This document shows positions 9,380 to 18,161 of a stretch of 64,000 bases of DNA, piece after piece. Source of the stretch: Psychromonas antarctica (GTDB taxonomy: Bacteria > Pseudomonadota > Gammaproteobacteria > Enterobacterales > Psychromonadaceae); assembly GCF_022267535.1 (NCBI RefSeq), contig NZ_JAHNZV010000002.1:1-64000 (forward strand). The letters run 5' to 3'. Each line of letters starts with the position of its first letter. The stretch's first letter is position 1. Both the position numbers and the translations under genes were made by a program. The notes under the pieces are model-generated. The model worked only from the letters and a program-made list of their open reading frames with translations. It was not told the origin of the DNA and did no database searches.

Positions 9380-10084
9380 TTAAGCTAAGCTTGCATTTAT
9401 CTCATTTAATATCAGCACCGGATTTTTAGCTTGCGTAATCGGGCGACCAATTACTAAATAATCAGCCCCAGCATCTAGCGCTTGCTTTGGTGTCATAATT
9501 CGACGCTGATCACCTGCGTCAGCGCCTGCGGGACGAATACCAGGGGTGATCAATTTAAAATCGCTACCCAGTAAGGCTTTTAGTGCAGCAGCTTCATGAG
9601 AAGAGCAGACAACGCCATCGAGCCCCGATGACTTGGTTAATAACGCCAAACGTGTAACTTGCTCTGCGGGTGAAAGATTAATTCCCAACTCTGTTAAATC
9701 AGACTGATCCATACTGGTTAAAACAGTGACAGCAATAAGTAGGGGCGCCTTTTCACCATAGGGTGCGAGGATGGCTTTAGCAGCTTCCATCATGCGCCGC
9801 CCGCCACTGGCATGTACATTCACCATCCACACACCTAAATCAGCCGCTGCTTTCACTGCGTGTGCAACGGTATTTGGAATATCATGAAACTTAAGATCTA
9901 AAAAAACATCAAAGTTTTTTGCAACAACTGCCCGCACAAAGTCAGGACCAAAATGGGTAAACATCTCTTTGCCTATTTTTAATCGACAGCAAGCAGGATC
10001 GAGTTGATTGATAAACTCCATAGCTTGTTGCTGTGAGGCATAATCTAAGGCGATCACGACTTTTGGATCTGATAGTTGGTTCAT
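9380..10084 (-). CDS. pyrF: orotidine 5'-phosphate decarboxylase
   Basis: PyrF converts OMP to UMP, the last step of pyrimidine synthesis. The 234-residue length is normal. The catalytic Asp-Lys-His-Asp tetrad is visible in [13 protein letters not shown] near residue 60, and the substrate phosphate region in VIGRPITQA near residue 217. The N-terminal strand VIALDYA is typical. The ATG follows AAGGAA. It lies downstream of lapA-lapB in the usual gammaproteobacterial order, but a 242-bp repeat-containing gap separates it from lapB here. Confidence 0.97.
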   Translation of the reverse strand: MNQLSDPKVVIALDYASQQQAMEFINQLDPACCRLKIGKEMFTHFGPDFVRAVVAKNFDVFLDLKFHDIPNTVAHAVKAAADLGVWMVNVHASGGRRMMEAAKAILAPYGEKAPLLIAVTVLTSMDQSDLTELGINLSPAEQVTRLALLTKSSGLDGVVCSSHEAAALKALLGSDFKLITPGIRPAGADAGDQRRIMTPKQALDAGADYLVIGRPITQAKNPVLILNEINASLA

Positions 10085-10104
10085 TTTTTTCCTTATATTA
10101 TTTT

Positions 10105-10320
10105 TTAGCGATCAGCTATCAGCCAACAGCTTTCAGTTAAAAGCAAGGCGTCGATAGCTATCAGGTATTCTAATAAGCTGACAACTGACAGCTAATAACT
10201 TCTCTATCTAATAATTGCATTGTGCTAAGTATTTTAATGCAAGTTCAAGGCGAAAGCGCGGAGCTTGGCTTGCCAAGTGAGCACTTTCAACGCAGTAAAT
10301 TGCTTTAAAAGACGACGCAC
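10105..10320. repeat. interspersed-repeat-like sequence between lapB and pyrF
   Basis: Short direct and inverted pieces resembling AGCTATCAG / CAGCTTTCAG / AGCTGACAACTGACAGCTAA fill 10105-10200. A second segment follows with GAAAGCGCGGAGCTTGGC and TTGCCAAGTGAGCACTTTC. No reading frame continues through it. It looks like the scattered noncoding repeats common in these genomes. Copy number elsewhere cannot be seen here. Confidence 0.45.
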
Positions 10321-10326
10321 AATCCA

Positions 10327-11499
10327 TTATTCACCGTCGAGGCCACGAATAGGCTTTATCCTTCCCCAGCTTTTACAAGAAGGGCACAGCCAAAATAATT
10401 TTTTACTTGAATACCCGCATTTTTGGCAACGATACTGCGGCCGAAGGGTAATCTGTTCTGAAACTAATTTATGTAAGAAAGATAAACTCTCTTTTTCATT
10501 TTCCAACTCTGCCAAACGTAGATGATAAGTCATTAAATGGTTAAAACCTTTCATCGTCGGGTTACGCCGCAACTCTTGTAACATAAACGCTTGTGCTTTA
10601 TCAATGCTTTGATATTTAGCGATCAATTTAGCTAATAATATAACCGCGCTTGCGCCCCCCCCTGAGCTGACAATCTGATACAGATAAGTGATCAAAGCCT
10701 GTTCACTGCCTAGCTGCTGGTGTAATGCTAATAACTTATCTAGAATAACTTCTGTAAAATCAATATCTAGTTCAGGTATCGACTGTAAAATTTGGAGGGC
10801 TTTTTGCGGTTTCTGTTGCTGCGAATAATGGTCAGAAAGTGCGATGCTAGCACGGATCCCCTTAGGAAATATATGCACCGCCTTTTGATAAAGTTTTATT
10901 CTTTGTTTCTCATCACTCGGTTTTTTTAATTGATCAGCCAAACTGCAGTAAAGATGCGCTAACGTTCTTCTGTTGGTTTTACCTTTAGTCAGTTTATGCA
11001 GTAATTCCGCCACTGAAACTGCTTCTTCCCAATCTTTAAGCTGCTGATAAATGAGCAAAAGATTCTCAAGTGCTACATCTTTATATTCGGGGGATTCTTT
11101 AAGCTGAATAAATATTTTTTCGCTTCGATCAAATAAACCAGACTGGTAAAAGTCTTTTCCTAATTGCAATAAAGCGAGGTCACGCTGCTCTCTTGTTAAG
11201 GCCGGACGGGCAATTAAGTTCTGATGAATGCGAATAGCGCGTTCGACCTCGCCGCGTTGGCGAAATAAATTGCCTAAGGCGAGATGGGTCTCAATGGTTT
11301 CATTATCAACTTCTAATAAAGCAATAAAATGATCAACCGCTTTGTCGGGTTGCTCACTTAATAAAAAGTTCAAGCCTTTTACATAATCTCGGCTAAGTTT
11401 ATTACCTTTTTTTTGATTTTTCTGATAAACGCTTCTTACCCCCATATACCAACCATATAAGGCGGCCACTGGGAGTAAAAGAAAGAATATCTCTTGCAC
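10327..11499 (-). CDS. lapB: lipopolysaccharide assembly protein LapB
   Basis: LapB (YciM) is an inner-membrane TPR protein that controls LpxC degradation and couples LPS synthesis to transport. An N-terminal membrane anchor (FFLLLPVAALYGWYMG, residues 5-20) is followed by TPR repeats through about 350. The C-terminus is a rubredoxin-type metal site with CQKC near 360 and CPSC near 374. The 390-residue length is normal. The start is GTG, supported by AGAG upstream and by the family N-terminus. Only six bases separate it from lapA, so the two are cotranscribed. Confidence 0.95.
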   Translation of the reverse strand: MQEIFFLLLPVAALYGWYMGVRSVYQKNQKKGNKLSRDYVKGLNFLLSEQPDKAVDHFIALLEVDNETIETHLALGNLFRQRGEVERAIRIHQNLIARPALTREQRDLALLQLGKDFYQSGLFDRSEKIFIQLKESPEYKDVALENLLLIYQQLKDWEEAVSVAELLHKLTKGKTNRRTLAHLYCSLADQLKKPSDEKQRIKLYQKAVHIFPKGIRASIALSDHYSQQQKPQKALQILQSIPELDIDFTEVILDKLLALHQQLGSEQALITYLYQIVSSGGGASAVILLAKLIAKYQSIDKAQAFMLQELRRNPTMKGFNHLMTYHLRLAELENEKESLSFLHKLVSEQITLRPQYRCQKCGYSSKKLFWLCPSCKSWGRIKPIRGLDGE

Positions 11500-11505
11500 T
11501 AAGAA

Positions 11506-11799
11506 TTACTCTTTTTCAAAAGTATTGGCGATACGTAGTTGTTCAAGCTCTTTATACTGCTTTTTATTAATTTTGCATAACTTCCTGTTTATTACTTTTA
11601 ATTTCAAATAAAAAAATACGCCAAAAATAACTGCAACGACAAATCCCAGCAAAAACGTAATAGCCAATAGCGTCGAAAGCCGTATTTCACTTTGTGCAAC
11701 TAAATAATCAACATTCATTAATTGTTGATTTTTCAAACCAAGAACAATAGCAATAACAAAAAGAAAGACCGTAACAATTAGCGTTAGAAAGCGTTTCAT
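11506..11799 (-). CDS. lapA: lipopolysaccharide assembly protein LapA
   Basis: A 97-residue protein of the LapA (YciS, DUF1049) family that partners LapB in the inner membrane. It has two hydrophobic segments (about 4-22 and 44-66) and a basic, coiled-coil C-terminus. I placed the start at the ATG beginning MKRFLTL because AGGTG lies upstream and the family starts there. The open frame extends 54 codons further upstream without homology. It lies directly before lapB and after ihfB, the conserved order. Confidence 0.93.
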   Translation of the reverse strand: MKRFLTLIVTVFLFVIAIVLGLKNQQLMNVDYLVAQSEIRLSTLLAITFLLGFVVAVIFGVFFYLKLKVINRKLCKINKKQYKELEQLRIANTFEKE

Positions 11800-12010
11800 G
11801 GCAACACCTAAAAGAAAAGTATGAATGTAACAGTGTATTATAAATACATTTTGGAATAAATCATTGATATAGATAGTTTGAATATTTTTACTTAACGACT
11901 CCCCCGCACGACTCATTAGATGATCTATTGAAGCGTCAAAAAAATGAATAAAAGCAAGCAATCAATCGCAGTAGCTAGGGTTCTACTTGAAGGGGAAAAA
12001 TAGTAGGTAG

Positions 12011-12039
12011 AAAAATGGTGCTATAAAAGCACCATTTTT
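12011..12039 (-). terminator. ihfB terminator, bidirectional
   Basis: AAAAATGGTGC pairs with GCACCATTTTT around TATAAAA, directly past the ihfB stop. Both strands have T tracts. Confidence 0.85.
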
Positions 12040-12041
12040 AA

Positions 12042-12329
12042 TTAAGCATTTGCGGCATTTACTCGCTCTCTCAATGCTTTGCCTGGTTTGAAATGAGGTA
12101 CATATTTCCCCCCTAGTTCAACTTTCTCTCCCGTTTTGGGATTACGTCCAACGCGTGGGGCTCGAAAATGTAATGAAAAACTACCAAAACCTCTGACTTC
12201 AATTCGCTCACCATTAGCCAGTGAATGAGTCATTAACATCAGTATCTCTTTTACACTATCCTCAACTTCTTTAACCGACAATTGAAAGTGCTTGCTGGTT
12301 AGTCTTTCAATCAGATCAGACTTAGTCAT
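12042..12329 (-). CDS. ihfB: integration host factor subunit beta
   Basis: IHF beta pairs with IHF alpha to bend DNA. It often assists sigma-54 promoters, several of which are predicted in this window. The 95 residues show the DNA-binding arm GRNPKTGE with its intercalating proline near 64, and the GFGSF motif near 48. The C-terminus [12 protein letters not shown] is typical. GAGG lies at good spacing before the ATG. The gene follows rpsA, the standard gammaproteobacterial order. Confidence 0.97.
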   Translation of the reverse strand: MTKSDLIERLTSKHFQLSVKEVEDSVKEILMLMTHSLANGERIEVRGFGSFSLHFRAPRVGRNPKTGEKVELGGKYVPHFKPGKALRERVNAANA

Positions 12330-12388
12330 AACTTACCTCGTGTTCATAAATGAATGCAGTAAACCGACTCCAGTTAATGCTAATTAAG

Positions 12389-12409
12389 GGCAGCAGACAA
12401 GCTGCTGCC
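12389..12409 (-). terminator. hairpin between rpsA and ihfB
   Basis: GGCAGCAG and CTGCTGCC form a perfect eight-pair stem with a five-base loop, eight bases past the rpsA stop. The tail CTTAATTAG is not strongly T-rich, so partial termination (attenuation) or RNA stabilisation is more likely than a full stop. Confidence 0.6.
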
Positions 12410-12416
12410 TGATTAA

Positions 12417-14087
12417 TTATTTGCCTTTAGCAGCATTAAACGCGTCAAGCATTGCATTACCCATGCTTGCTTCGTCTTGTTGTTTTAAGCTATCAATCGC
12501 TTCTTTCTCATCAGCTTCATCTTTCGCTTTAACAGAAAGGCTAATTACGCGGTTTTTACGATCTACACCAACGAATTTAGCTTCAACAGACTCACCCGCT
12601 TTTAGTGCTGTAGATGCATCTTCGATACGCTCACGAGAGATATCAGCTACACGAATGTAACCTTCAACGCCGTCTGCAAGTGTAACCGTTGCACCTTTTG
12701 CATCAACTTCAGCAATCGTACCTACAACAATAGCGCCTTTTTTGTTTTCTGCTAGGTAATTATTGAATGGGTCTAAAGCAATTTGCTTGATACCAAGAGA
12801 GATACGTTCACGCTCTGGGTCAACTTGTAGTACAACAGCTTCGATTTCATCGCCTTTTTTGTACTCAAGAACTGCTTTTTCGCCTTCAACATCCCAGCTG
12901 ATATCAGAAAGGTGCACAAGACCATCAATGTTACCGTCAAGACCGATAAAGATACCAAAATCTGTAATAGATTTAATCTTACCAGATACTTTCTGACCTT
13001 TATCATGAGTTGAAGAGAATTCTTCCCATGGGTTAGGTTTACACTGTTTAAGGCCAAGAGAGATACGACGACGTTCTTCGTCAATATCAAGCACCATTAC
13101 TTCAACCATGTCACCAAGGTTAACAACTTTAGATGGGTGAATGTTTTTGTTTGTCCAGTCCATTTCTGAAACGTGAACTAAACCTTCAACGCCTTCTTCG
13201 ATCTCAACAAAACAACCGTAATCAGTCAAGTTAGTCACTTTACCTGTTAAACGAGTTGCTTCAGGGTAACGCTTAGCAATTGCTACCCATGGATCTTCAC
13301 CAAGTTGCTTAAGACCTAATGATACGCGAGTACGCTCACGATCATATTTAAGTACTTTAACGTTGATTTCATCACCAACATTAACGATTTCACTTGGATG
13401 TTTAACACGCTTCCAAGCCATATCTGTAATATGTAGTAGGCCGTCAACACCGCCTAGATCTACGAAAGCACCGTAGTCTGTTAGGTTTTTAACGATACCT
13501 TTAACGTCTTGACCTTCTTGAAGGTTCTCAAGTAGTTCATCACGCTCAGCACTGCTTTCAGTTTCAATAACAGCACGTCGAGAAACAACAACGTTGTTAC
13601 GTTTTTGATCTAGCTTGATCACTTTGAATTCAATTTCTTTGTTTTCAAGGTGAGCAGTGTCACGTACCGGACGTACGTCAACTAATGAGCCAGGTAAGAA
13701 TGCACGAATACCGTTTAATTCAACAGTGAAACCGCCTTTAACTTTACCGTTAATAACACCGATAATAGTTTCTTGGTCTTCGTATGCTTTCTCAAGCTGG
13801 ATCCAAGCTTCATGACGTTTCGCTTTTTCACGAGAAAGTTTAGTTTCACCGAAACCATCTTCCACAGCGTCAAGTGCTACATCACATACATCGCCTACAG
13901 CAACTTCTAATTCGCCAGCTGCATTTTTAAATTCTTCAACTGGGATTGCAGCTTCAGATTTAAGACCTGCATCAACGAATACTAGGTTGTTACGAATTCC
14001 TACGATTGTACCTTTAACAATCGTACCCGGGCGAGTTTCTACCTGTTGAAGAGATTCTTCAAATAGTTCAGCAAAAGATTCCATCAT
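12417..14087 (-). CDS. rpsA: 30S ribosomal protein S1
   Basis: S1 brings mRNA to the 30S subunit. The 556-residue protein begins [12 protein letters not shown] and contains six S1 (OB-fold) repeats, seen as recurring GxVxxxxDYGxFVxL-type segments such as [24 protein letters not shown] and [12 protein letters not shown]. The length matches E. coli S1. It sits between cmk and ihfB in the conserved order. S1 normally represses its own translation through its leader. The 104-bp leader here is available for that, but no structure was modelled. Confidence 0.97.
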   Translation of the reverse strand: MMESFAELFEESLQQVETRPGTIVKGTIVGIRNNLVFVDAGLKSEAAIPVEEFKNAAGELEVAVGDVCDVALDAVEDGFGETKLSREKAKRHEAWIQLEKAYEDQETIIGVINGKVKGGFTVELNGIRAFLPGSLVDVRPVRDTAHLENKEIEFKVIKLDQKRNNVVVSRRAVIETESSAERDELLENLQEGQDVKGIVKNLTDYGAFVDLGGVDGLLHITDMAWKRVKHPSEIVNVGDEINVKVLKYDRERTRVSLGLKQLGEDPWVAIAKRYPEATRLTGKVTNLTDYGCFVEIEEGVEGLVHVSEMDWTNKNIHPSKVVNLGDMVEVMVLDIDEERRRISLGLKQCKPNPWEEFSSTHDKGQKVSGKIKSITDFGIFIGLDGNIDGLVHLSDISWDVEGEKAVLEYKKGDEIEAVVLQVDPERERISLGIKQIALDPFNNYLAENKKGAIVVGTIAEVDAKGATVTLADGVEGYIRVADISRERIEDASTALKAGESVEAKFVGVDRKNRVISLSVKAKDEADEKEAIDSLKQQDEASMGNAMLDAFNAAKGK

Positions 14088-14191
14088 CTATTTATTCACA
14101 CTTATTTTATACAACCACATACAATCCATTAGTAAGGGAGGCAAGAAAGATTACCACTTCATCCATAAAGTAGTATTTTAAAAGCAGTGGA

Positions 14192-14878
14192 TTATTCCAC
14201 TGCCAAGTTTAATTTAAGTTTAGTTAACTCAAGAACCTGATTAACAACTTCATCAATAGTTAATAACGTTGAATCGATTACCAATGCATCAGCAGCAGGC
14301 CGCAAAGGCGCTACAGCGCGATTTCGATCTCGATAATCTCGTTCTTTTATTTCGCTTAAAATTTGCGCGATGTTAACATTAAAGCCTTTATCTTGCAACT
14401 GATTAAAGCGCCGTAAGGCCCTCTCTTCAGCGCTAGCATCTAAAAATATTTTCACTGGCGCATCCGGGAAAACCACGGTCCCCATATCACGGCCATCGGC
14501 AATTAACCCTGGCTCTTGGCTAAAGTTTTGTTGTCGAACCAGTAGCGCATCGCGAACCACCTGCAATGATGCAATTTGAGATGCTATTTTACCGATCGTT
14601 TCTGTACGTAATTGATCGCCAACGTTTTCACCCGATAACAGCGTATCGACTCCGCTGCCATTAGATTGGAAAGAAACCTCTAAGTTTAGGGCTAATTCAG
14701 CTAATTCAGCGGCATTATCTAAACTCACTTTTTGCTGTAATGCTGCATAGGCTAAAATCCGATACAGGGCACCGCTATCAAGCAAATTCCAATTCAGTTT
14801 TTTTGCCAAAATATGACAAACGGTTCCTTTTCCTGAGCCACTTGGGCCGTCAATGGTAATTAAATTAATGTGGACCAC
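14192..14878 (-). CDS. cmk: cytidylate kinase
   Basis: CMP/dCMP kinase of 228 residues. The P-loop [12 protein letters not shown] is at residues 8-19, the CMP-binding [13 protein letters not shown] near 124, and the lid arginines in [11 protein letters not shown] near 178. The annotated start is GTG with AGGGA almost touching it, which is too close to be ideal. No ATG lies between it and the P-loop, so the exact start is uncertain by a few codons. It is immediately upstream of rpsA as usual. Confidence 0.95.
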   Translation of the reverse strand: MVHINLITIDGPSGSGKGTVCHILAKKLNWNLLDSGALYRILAYAALQQKVSLDNAAELAELALNLEVSFQSNGSGVDTLLSGENVGDQLRTETIGKIASQIASLQVVRDALLVRQQNFSQEPGLIADGRDMGTVVFPDAPVKIFLDASAEERALRRFNQLQDKGFNVNIAQILSEIKERDYRDRNRAVAPLRPAADALVIDSTLLTIDEVVNQVLELTKLKLNLAVE

Positions 14879-14929
14879 TCCCTAATGTTAGTTTGCATCT
14901 ATCTGTATTGCTTTTAAAGACAGAGCAAC

Positions 14930-15706
14930 TTAATTGATTTCATCCATAAAGTCTTCCAAATCAGCATTCAAAGTCTCTTTTTTCTGTTGTGATTTTGGTT
15001 GCATCGACTGATTGATATTTTCATTATGCGAATAAAATTTAAATGCTTCATATTGTATATAAGTTTCTTTAATATAGATGTAAGGATCAAGTGACTGTTC
15101 AAGAAGTGGCTCTTTCCCTAGCACGCTTTCACGCTTATCTAAACCATCAAGTCCCATGAGAGTATACGTTTGCCAAGTGGTAAAGTAACTGCCTGGAAAA
15201 TACAGCCCATCAACGACGTTCCCCACCAGTTTACGAGTACTACTAGGCCCTAACACAGGAAGCATTAAGTAGGGTCCATTTGGCACTGACCAGCGTCCAA
15301 GTACATTGGAAAAAGTCTCACGGCGGCGCTCAACGCCCATTTTTTCAGCCACATCTAAAAATCCCAATAGGCCAAATGTTGAATTAACTGAAAAGCGAAA
15401 TAACGCTCTCACTGAATGCTTAAGCTCTAGTTGAACTAAATTATTAACCATGGTTGATGGCTCGTCAAAATTGTGAACGAAATTGTTAATCGCTTGACGC
15501 CCTTTTCCCGGTACCCAATCGACATAGCTTTGTGTTACCGGACGATAGATATAAACATCTAAAACTTGGTAGTTAAAATCCCAAATCAGGCGATTGATAG
15601 GTTCGATGGGATCGCTCATTTGATGCTGAGAATCACCATTTGCCGTTTGTGCCACAGAAAAGCAGGAAAACAGGAAAGAAAAAATAAAAAAAATTCGTTT
15701 TAACAT
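14930..15706 (-). CDS. mlaA: outer-membrane lipid asymmetry lipoprotein MlaA (VacJ)
   Basis: MlaA removes misplaced phospholipids from the outer leaflet of the outer membrane and passes them to MlaC. The chosen ATG gives 258 residues beginning MLKRIFFIFSFLFSC, a lipoprotein signal peptide with lipid attachment at Cys15. The VacJ core follows: DPIEPINRLIWDFNY near residue 32, FRFSVNSTFGLLGFLD near 105, and GPYLMLPVLGPS near 145. An upstream in-frame start would add 21 residues before the signal peptide and is unlikely. It lies between the ccm operon and cmk. The other mla genes are not here. Confidence 0.94.
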   Translation of the reverse strand: MLKRIFFIFSFLFSCFSVAQTANGDSQHQMSDPIEPINRLIWDFNYQVLDVYIYRPVTQSYVDWVPGKGRQAINNFVHNFDEPSTMVNNLVQLELKHSVRALFRFSVNSTFGLLGFLDVAEKMGVERRRETFSNVLGRWSVPNGPYLMLPVLGPSSTRKLVGNVVDGLYFPGSYFTTWQTYTLMGLDGLDKRESVLGKEPLLEQSLDPYIYIKETYIQYEAFKFYSHNENINQSMQPKSQQKKETLNADLEDFMDEIN

Positions 15707-15824
15707 AAAAAAATAATATTCCCCAAAGAAAAAGAAAGTCAGTATATTTGATAAATACCCGCTATCCAACTAAAAAAGTATAGACTTATACGCGCATAAT
15801 TTATTGGCTATAAAATAAATCGTT

Positions 15825-17105
15825 TTATAACGGTTGCGCAATATGCACTTTAATCGCCCCCTTTTCACCGGTTTTTATTAAATCGCTCTGCCCTTGCCAC
15901 TTCCCTGAGGTAATACTGCCGTCTGATGAAATGCGCGCCTTAATAATAAATTCAGGATACAAGCTGAGTTTATTCCCTGCCACCATAGAATTAGCATCAG
16001 AGAGTTCAACCGCAACAGGAAAGCGGGTTATCTTAATTTTCACTGCTGCAATGGGCATCTTTGCGCCGACTTGTTGCGCAAAAACAAATAAGTATCCCGG
16101 CTCAGGAATAATCACTCTGTCAGCAATTGAAATTTGTACTTGATAAGTTTGTCCCACCGGCGCGGCAAGGCGCTGCTGCGTTGTAGGCTCAATCGTCGCG
16201 GAATTCGGTGTTGCAGAGACGGCGCGCGCGATTATCTGTTTTTGAGCATAAGCGATACTGTCATGCAAAACAGTCGCCTGCTCTGAATTGTCATCAACTA
16301 ACGTTAACATCTTTTGCCAACGCACAATTGCCGTACTAAAATCATCTTCCTCAACTGCCATAAACGCATACATTGACCAAGCCTCTATATTATGGGGTTG
16401 TTCTTTTAACAAGGACTGTAACATCGCTTTGGCTTGCTCTTTATCATACTCTTCGCCTTGCATTTTCAGCTGAATATAGACAAAACGAATAGCATTTGAA
16501 TTAGGCTTTAATTGATAAGCTTTTTTAATTGCATCTAAAGCCATGTCTGCGTCTTTAAATACCATGGCTAAACGACTATATAGTAACCAACCATCGGCAT
16601 CATCAACTTGTGTTGTAAGATGACTACGTAGTCCAAGCATAATATCCCGTAAATTTTGCTCGCTTGGGCGGATATTTTTATCGTTGAACAATTCATCCTG
16701 AAGTGCGGGATAACGCTGTAGTACGCTCTCCCAGTTAGCGACCTGCTGATAGGACCCCACTGACCAATATAAAGCAACGCTGCCTAAAATTAAAACCACT
16801 AAACCTGGGAACCATAACCGGGTGTTTACTTTGCTTTCTTTTTTTGATCGTTTTGGATCGGTATCATCGAGTAAATTATACTGCAACTCACTAATCATTT
16901 TATCTTTGTCTATGATAAGACCTTGCGCATCGTCCTGCTCAATTTCGGCTAGGCGGATCTCATATAAATTACGATTAAGTAAATCTCGGCTAGATAGGCG
17001 ATGACGGTCACCGCGTTGAGCGTTGTGCGCTACAAAATGAAAAATCAAAACCGCACAGGCGATAACCAGCAGTAATATTGCCCCCAACCAAAACTGTAAA
17101 ATCAT
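15825..17105 (-). CDS. ccmI: cytochrome c maturation protein CcmI
   Basis: CcmI holds apocytochrome c for heme ligation by CcmF/CcmH. The 426-residue protein has two N-terminal membrane segments (about 3-24 and 94-114) separated by a cytoplasmic loop, then periplasmic TPR repeats (about 140-270) and a C-terminal beta-rich domain. It overlaps the end of ccmH by four bases and is the last gene of the ccm operon. The large single-gene form, rather than a CcmH/CcmI fusion as in E. coli, is the usual arrangement in marine gammaproteobacteria. Confidence 0.92.
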   Translation of the reverse strand: MILQFWLGAILLLVIACAVLIFHFVAHNAQRGDRHRLSSRDLLNRNLYEIRLAEIEQDDAQGLIIDKDKMISELQYNLLDDTDPKRSKKESKVNTRLWFPGLVVLILGSVALYWSVGSYQQVANWESVLQRYPALQDELFNDKNIRPSEQNLRDIMLGLRSHLTTQVDDADGWLLYSRLAMVFKDADMALDAIKKAYQLKPNSNAIRFVYIQLKMQGEEYDKEQAKAMLQSLLKEQPHNIEAWSMYAFMAVEEDDFSTAIVRWQKMLTLVDDNSEQATVLHDSIAYAQKQIIARAVSATPNSATIEPTTQQRLAAPVGQTYQVQISIADRVIIPEPGYLFVFAQQVGAKMPIAAVKIKITRFPVAVELSDANSMVAGNKLSLYPEFIIKARISSDGSITSGKWQGQSDLIKTGEKGAIKVHIAQPL

Positions 17106-17617
17106 TGCTTATTTTCCTCTCGCCGTTTTTTATCAGAGCCTACTTTTTTTGCTAACATTTTTTGTAAGCGCGCCGACTCTTGCTCATCTAATGGGTCATT
17201 TTGTTTCTTCTGTGTTTTTATTTGGCTCAATAAAAAATAGAAGGCAAGTAAAATAAAAATAAGTGGGCCTATCCATAAAAAGATAGTCGCGGGAGTCATT
17301 GGTGGATCGTAACGCACAAAATTACCAAAACGGGCCACCATATAATCGATAACCTGTTGCTCACTCTTCCCCTGTCTAACCAACTCGTAGGTTTTGTTGC
17401 GAAGATCTTTCGCTAGTTGCGCATTTGAATCAGCAATATTTTGGTTCTGACACTTAGGGCAACGCAACTGTTTACTTAAATCATAAAAAAGTTGTTCTTG
17501 CGCAACATTATCAAACTCGAAAGTATCAATAGCGCTATACGCCAGCGAACTAAAACAAAAAAAGAGCGAAACCACTAGAGGCGTTAAATATATCGGCTGT
17601 AAATTTAATCGCATCAT
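17102..17617 (-). CDS. ccmH: cytochrome c maturation thiol oxidoreductase CcmH
   Basis: CcmH keeps apocytochrome cysteines reduced. The motif LRCPKCQNQNIADSNA near residue 51 contains the catalytic CxxC. A signal sequence precedes it and a single membrane segment (about 104-124) follows. The length of 171 residues shows it lacks the TPR extension of E. coli CcmH; that part is the separate ccmI gene. It abuts ccmG. Confidence 0.95.
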   Translation of the reverse strand: MMRLNLQPIYLTPLVVSLFFCFSSLAYSAIDTFEFDNVAQEQLFYDLSKQLRCPKCQNQNIADSNAQLAKDLRNKTYELVRQGKSEQQVIDYMVARFGNFVRYDPPMTPATIFLWIGPLIFILLAFYFLLSQIKTQKKQNDPLDEQESARLQKMLAKKVGSDKKRREENKQ

Positions 17618-18160
17618 CTACTCCATCTCATTAAAACGTGGCAAGACAGTATCTTGCCAATTGTTTTTATTTAAGTCACCCACATGGCGATAACGAATAA
17701 TCCCTTTGCTATCGATCAAATATGTTTCTGGTGCGCCATAAACACCCAGATCCAGTCCTAACATGCCATTTTTATCAAACAAGCTTATTTGATAGGGATC
17801 CTGTAAATCAGTTAGCCACTTAATTGCTTTACTGCGTTCATCTTTATAATTCATTCCTATAATGTAAACCCCCTGCTCAGCTAATTCATTTAAGAAATGA
17901 TGCTCGGCATAGCAGGTAGGACACCAAGTTGCCCATACATTGAGCAGCATCTTTTGCCCTTTAAAGATCGCTGCATCGTACTGTTTTTCATGGTTATAAA
18001 GATCTTGCAGGGTGAAACTAGGAACACGTTGCCCGACCAAGGCTGAGTCTAGTTTGCGCGGATCGGTTCCTTTGAACAAAGGTGCAGCTAAGAAATATAT
18101 ACCAATAACAAAAATAACTAATGGTGCTGATAAAAAGAGCTTTTTGCGTGTATTAGCCAT
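17618..18160 (-). CDS. ccmG: periplasmic thioredoxin CcmG (DsbE)
   Basis: A membrane-anchored thioredoxin that passes reductant to CcmH and apocytochrome c. An N-terminal anchor (about 9-27) precedes a thioredoxin fold with the active site WATWCPTC near residue 75. The family acidic loop and the cis-proline segment VYGAPETY near 139 are present. The 180-residue length is normal. It follows ccmF with two bases between them. Confidence 0.96.
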   Translation of the reverse strand: MANTRKKLFLSAPLVIFVIGIYFLAAPLFKGTDPRKLDSALVGQRVPSFTLQDLYNHEKQYDAAIFKGQKMLLNVWATWCPTCYAEHHFLNELAEQGVYIIGMNYKDERSKAIKWLTDLQDPYQISLFDKNGMLGLDLGVYGAPETYLIDSKGIIRYRHVGDLNKNNWQDTVLPRFNEME

Positions 18161-18161
18161 T

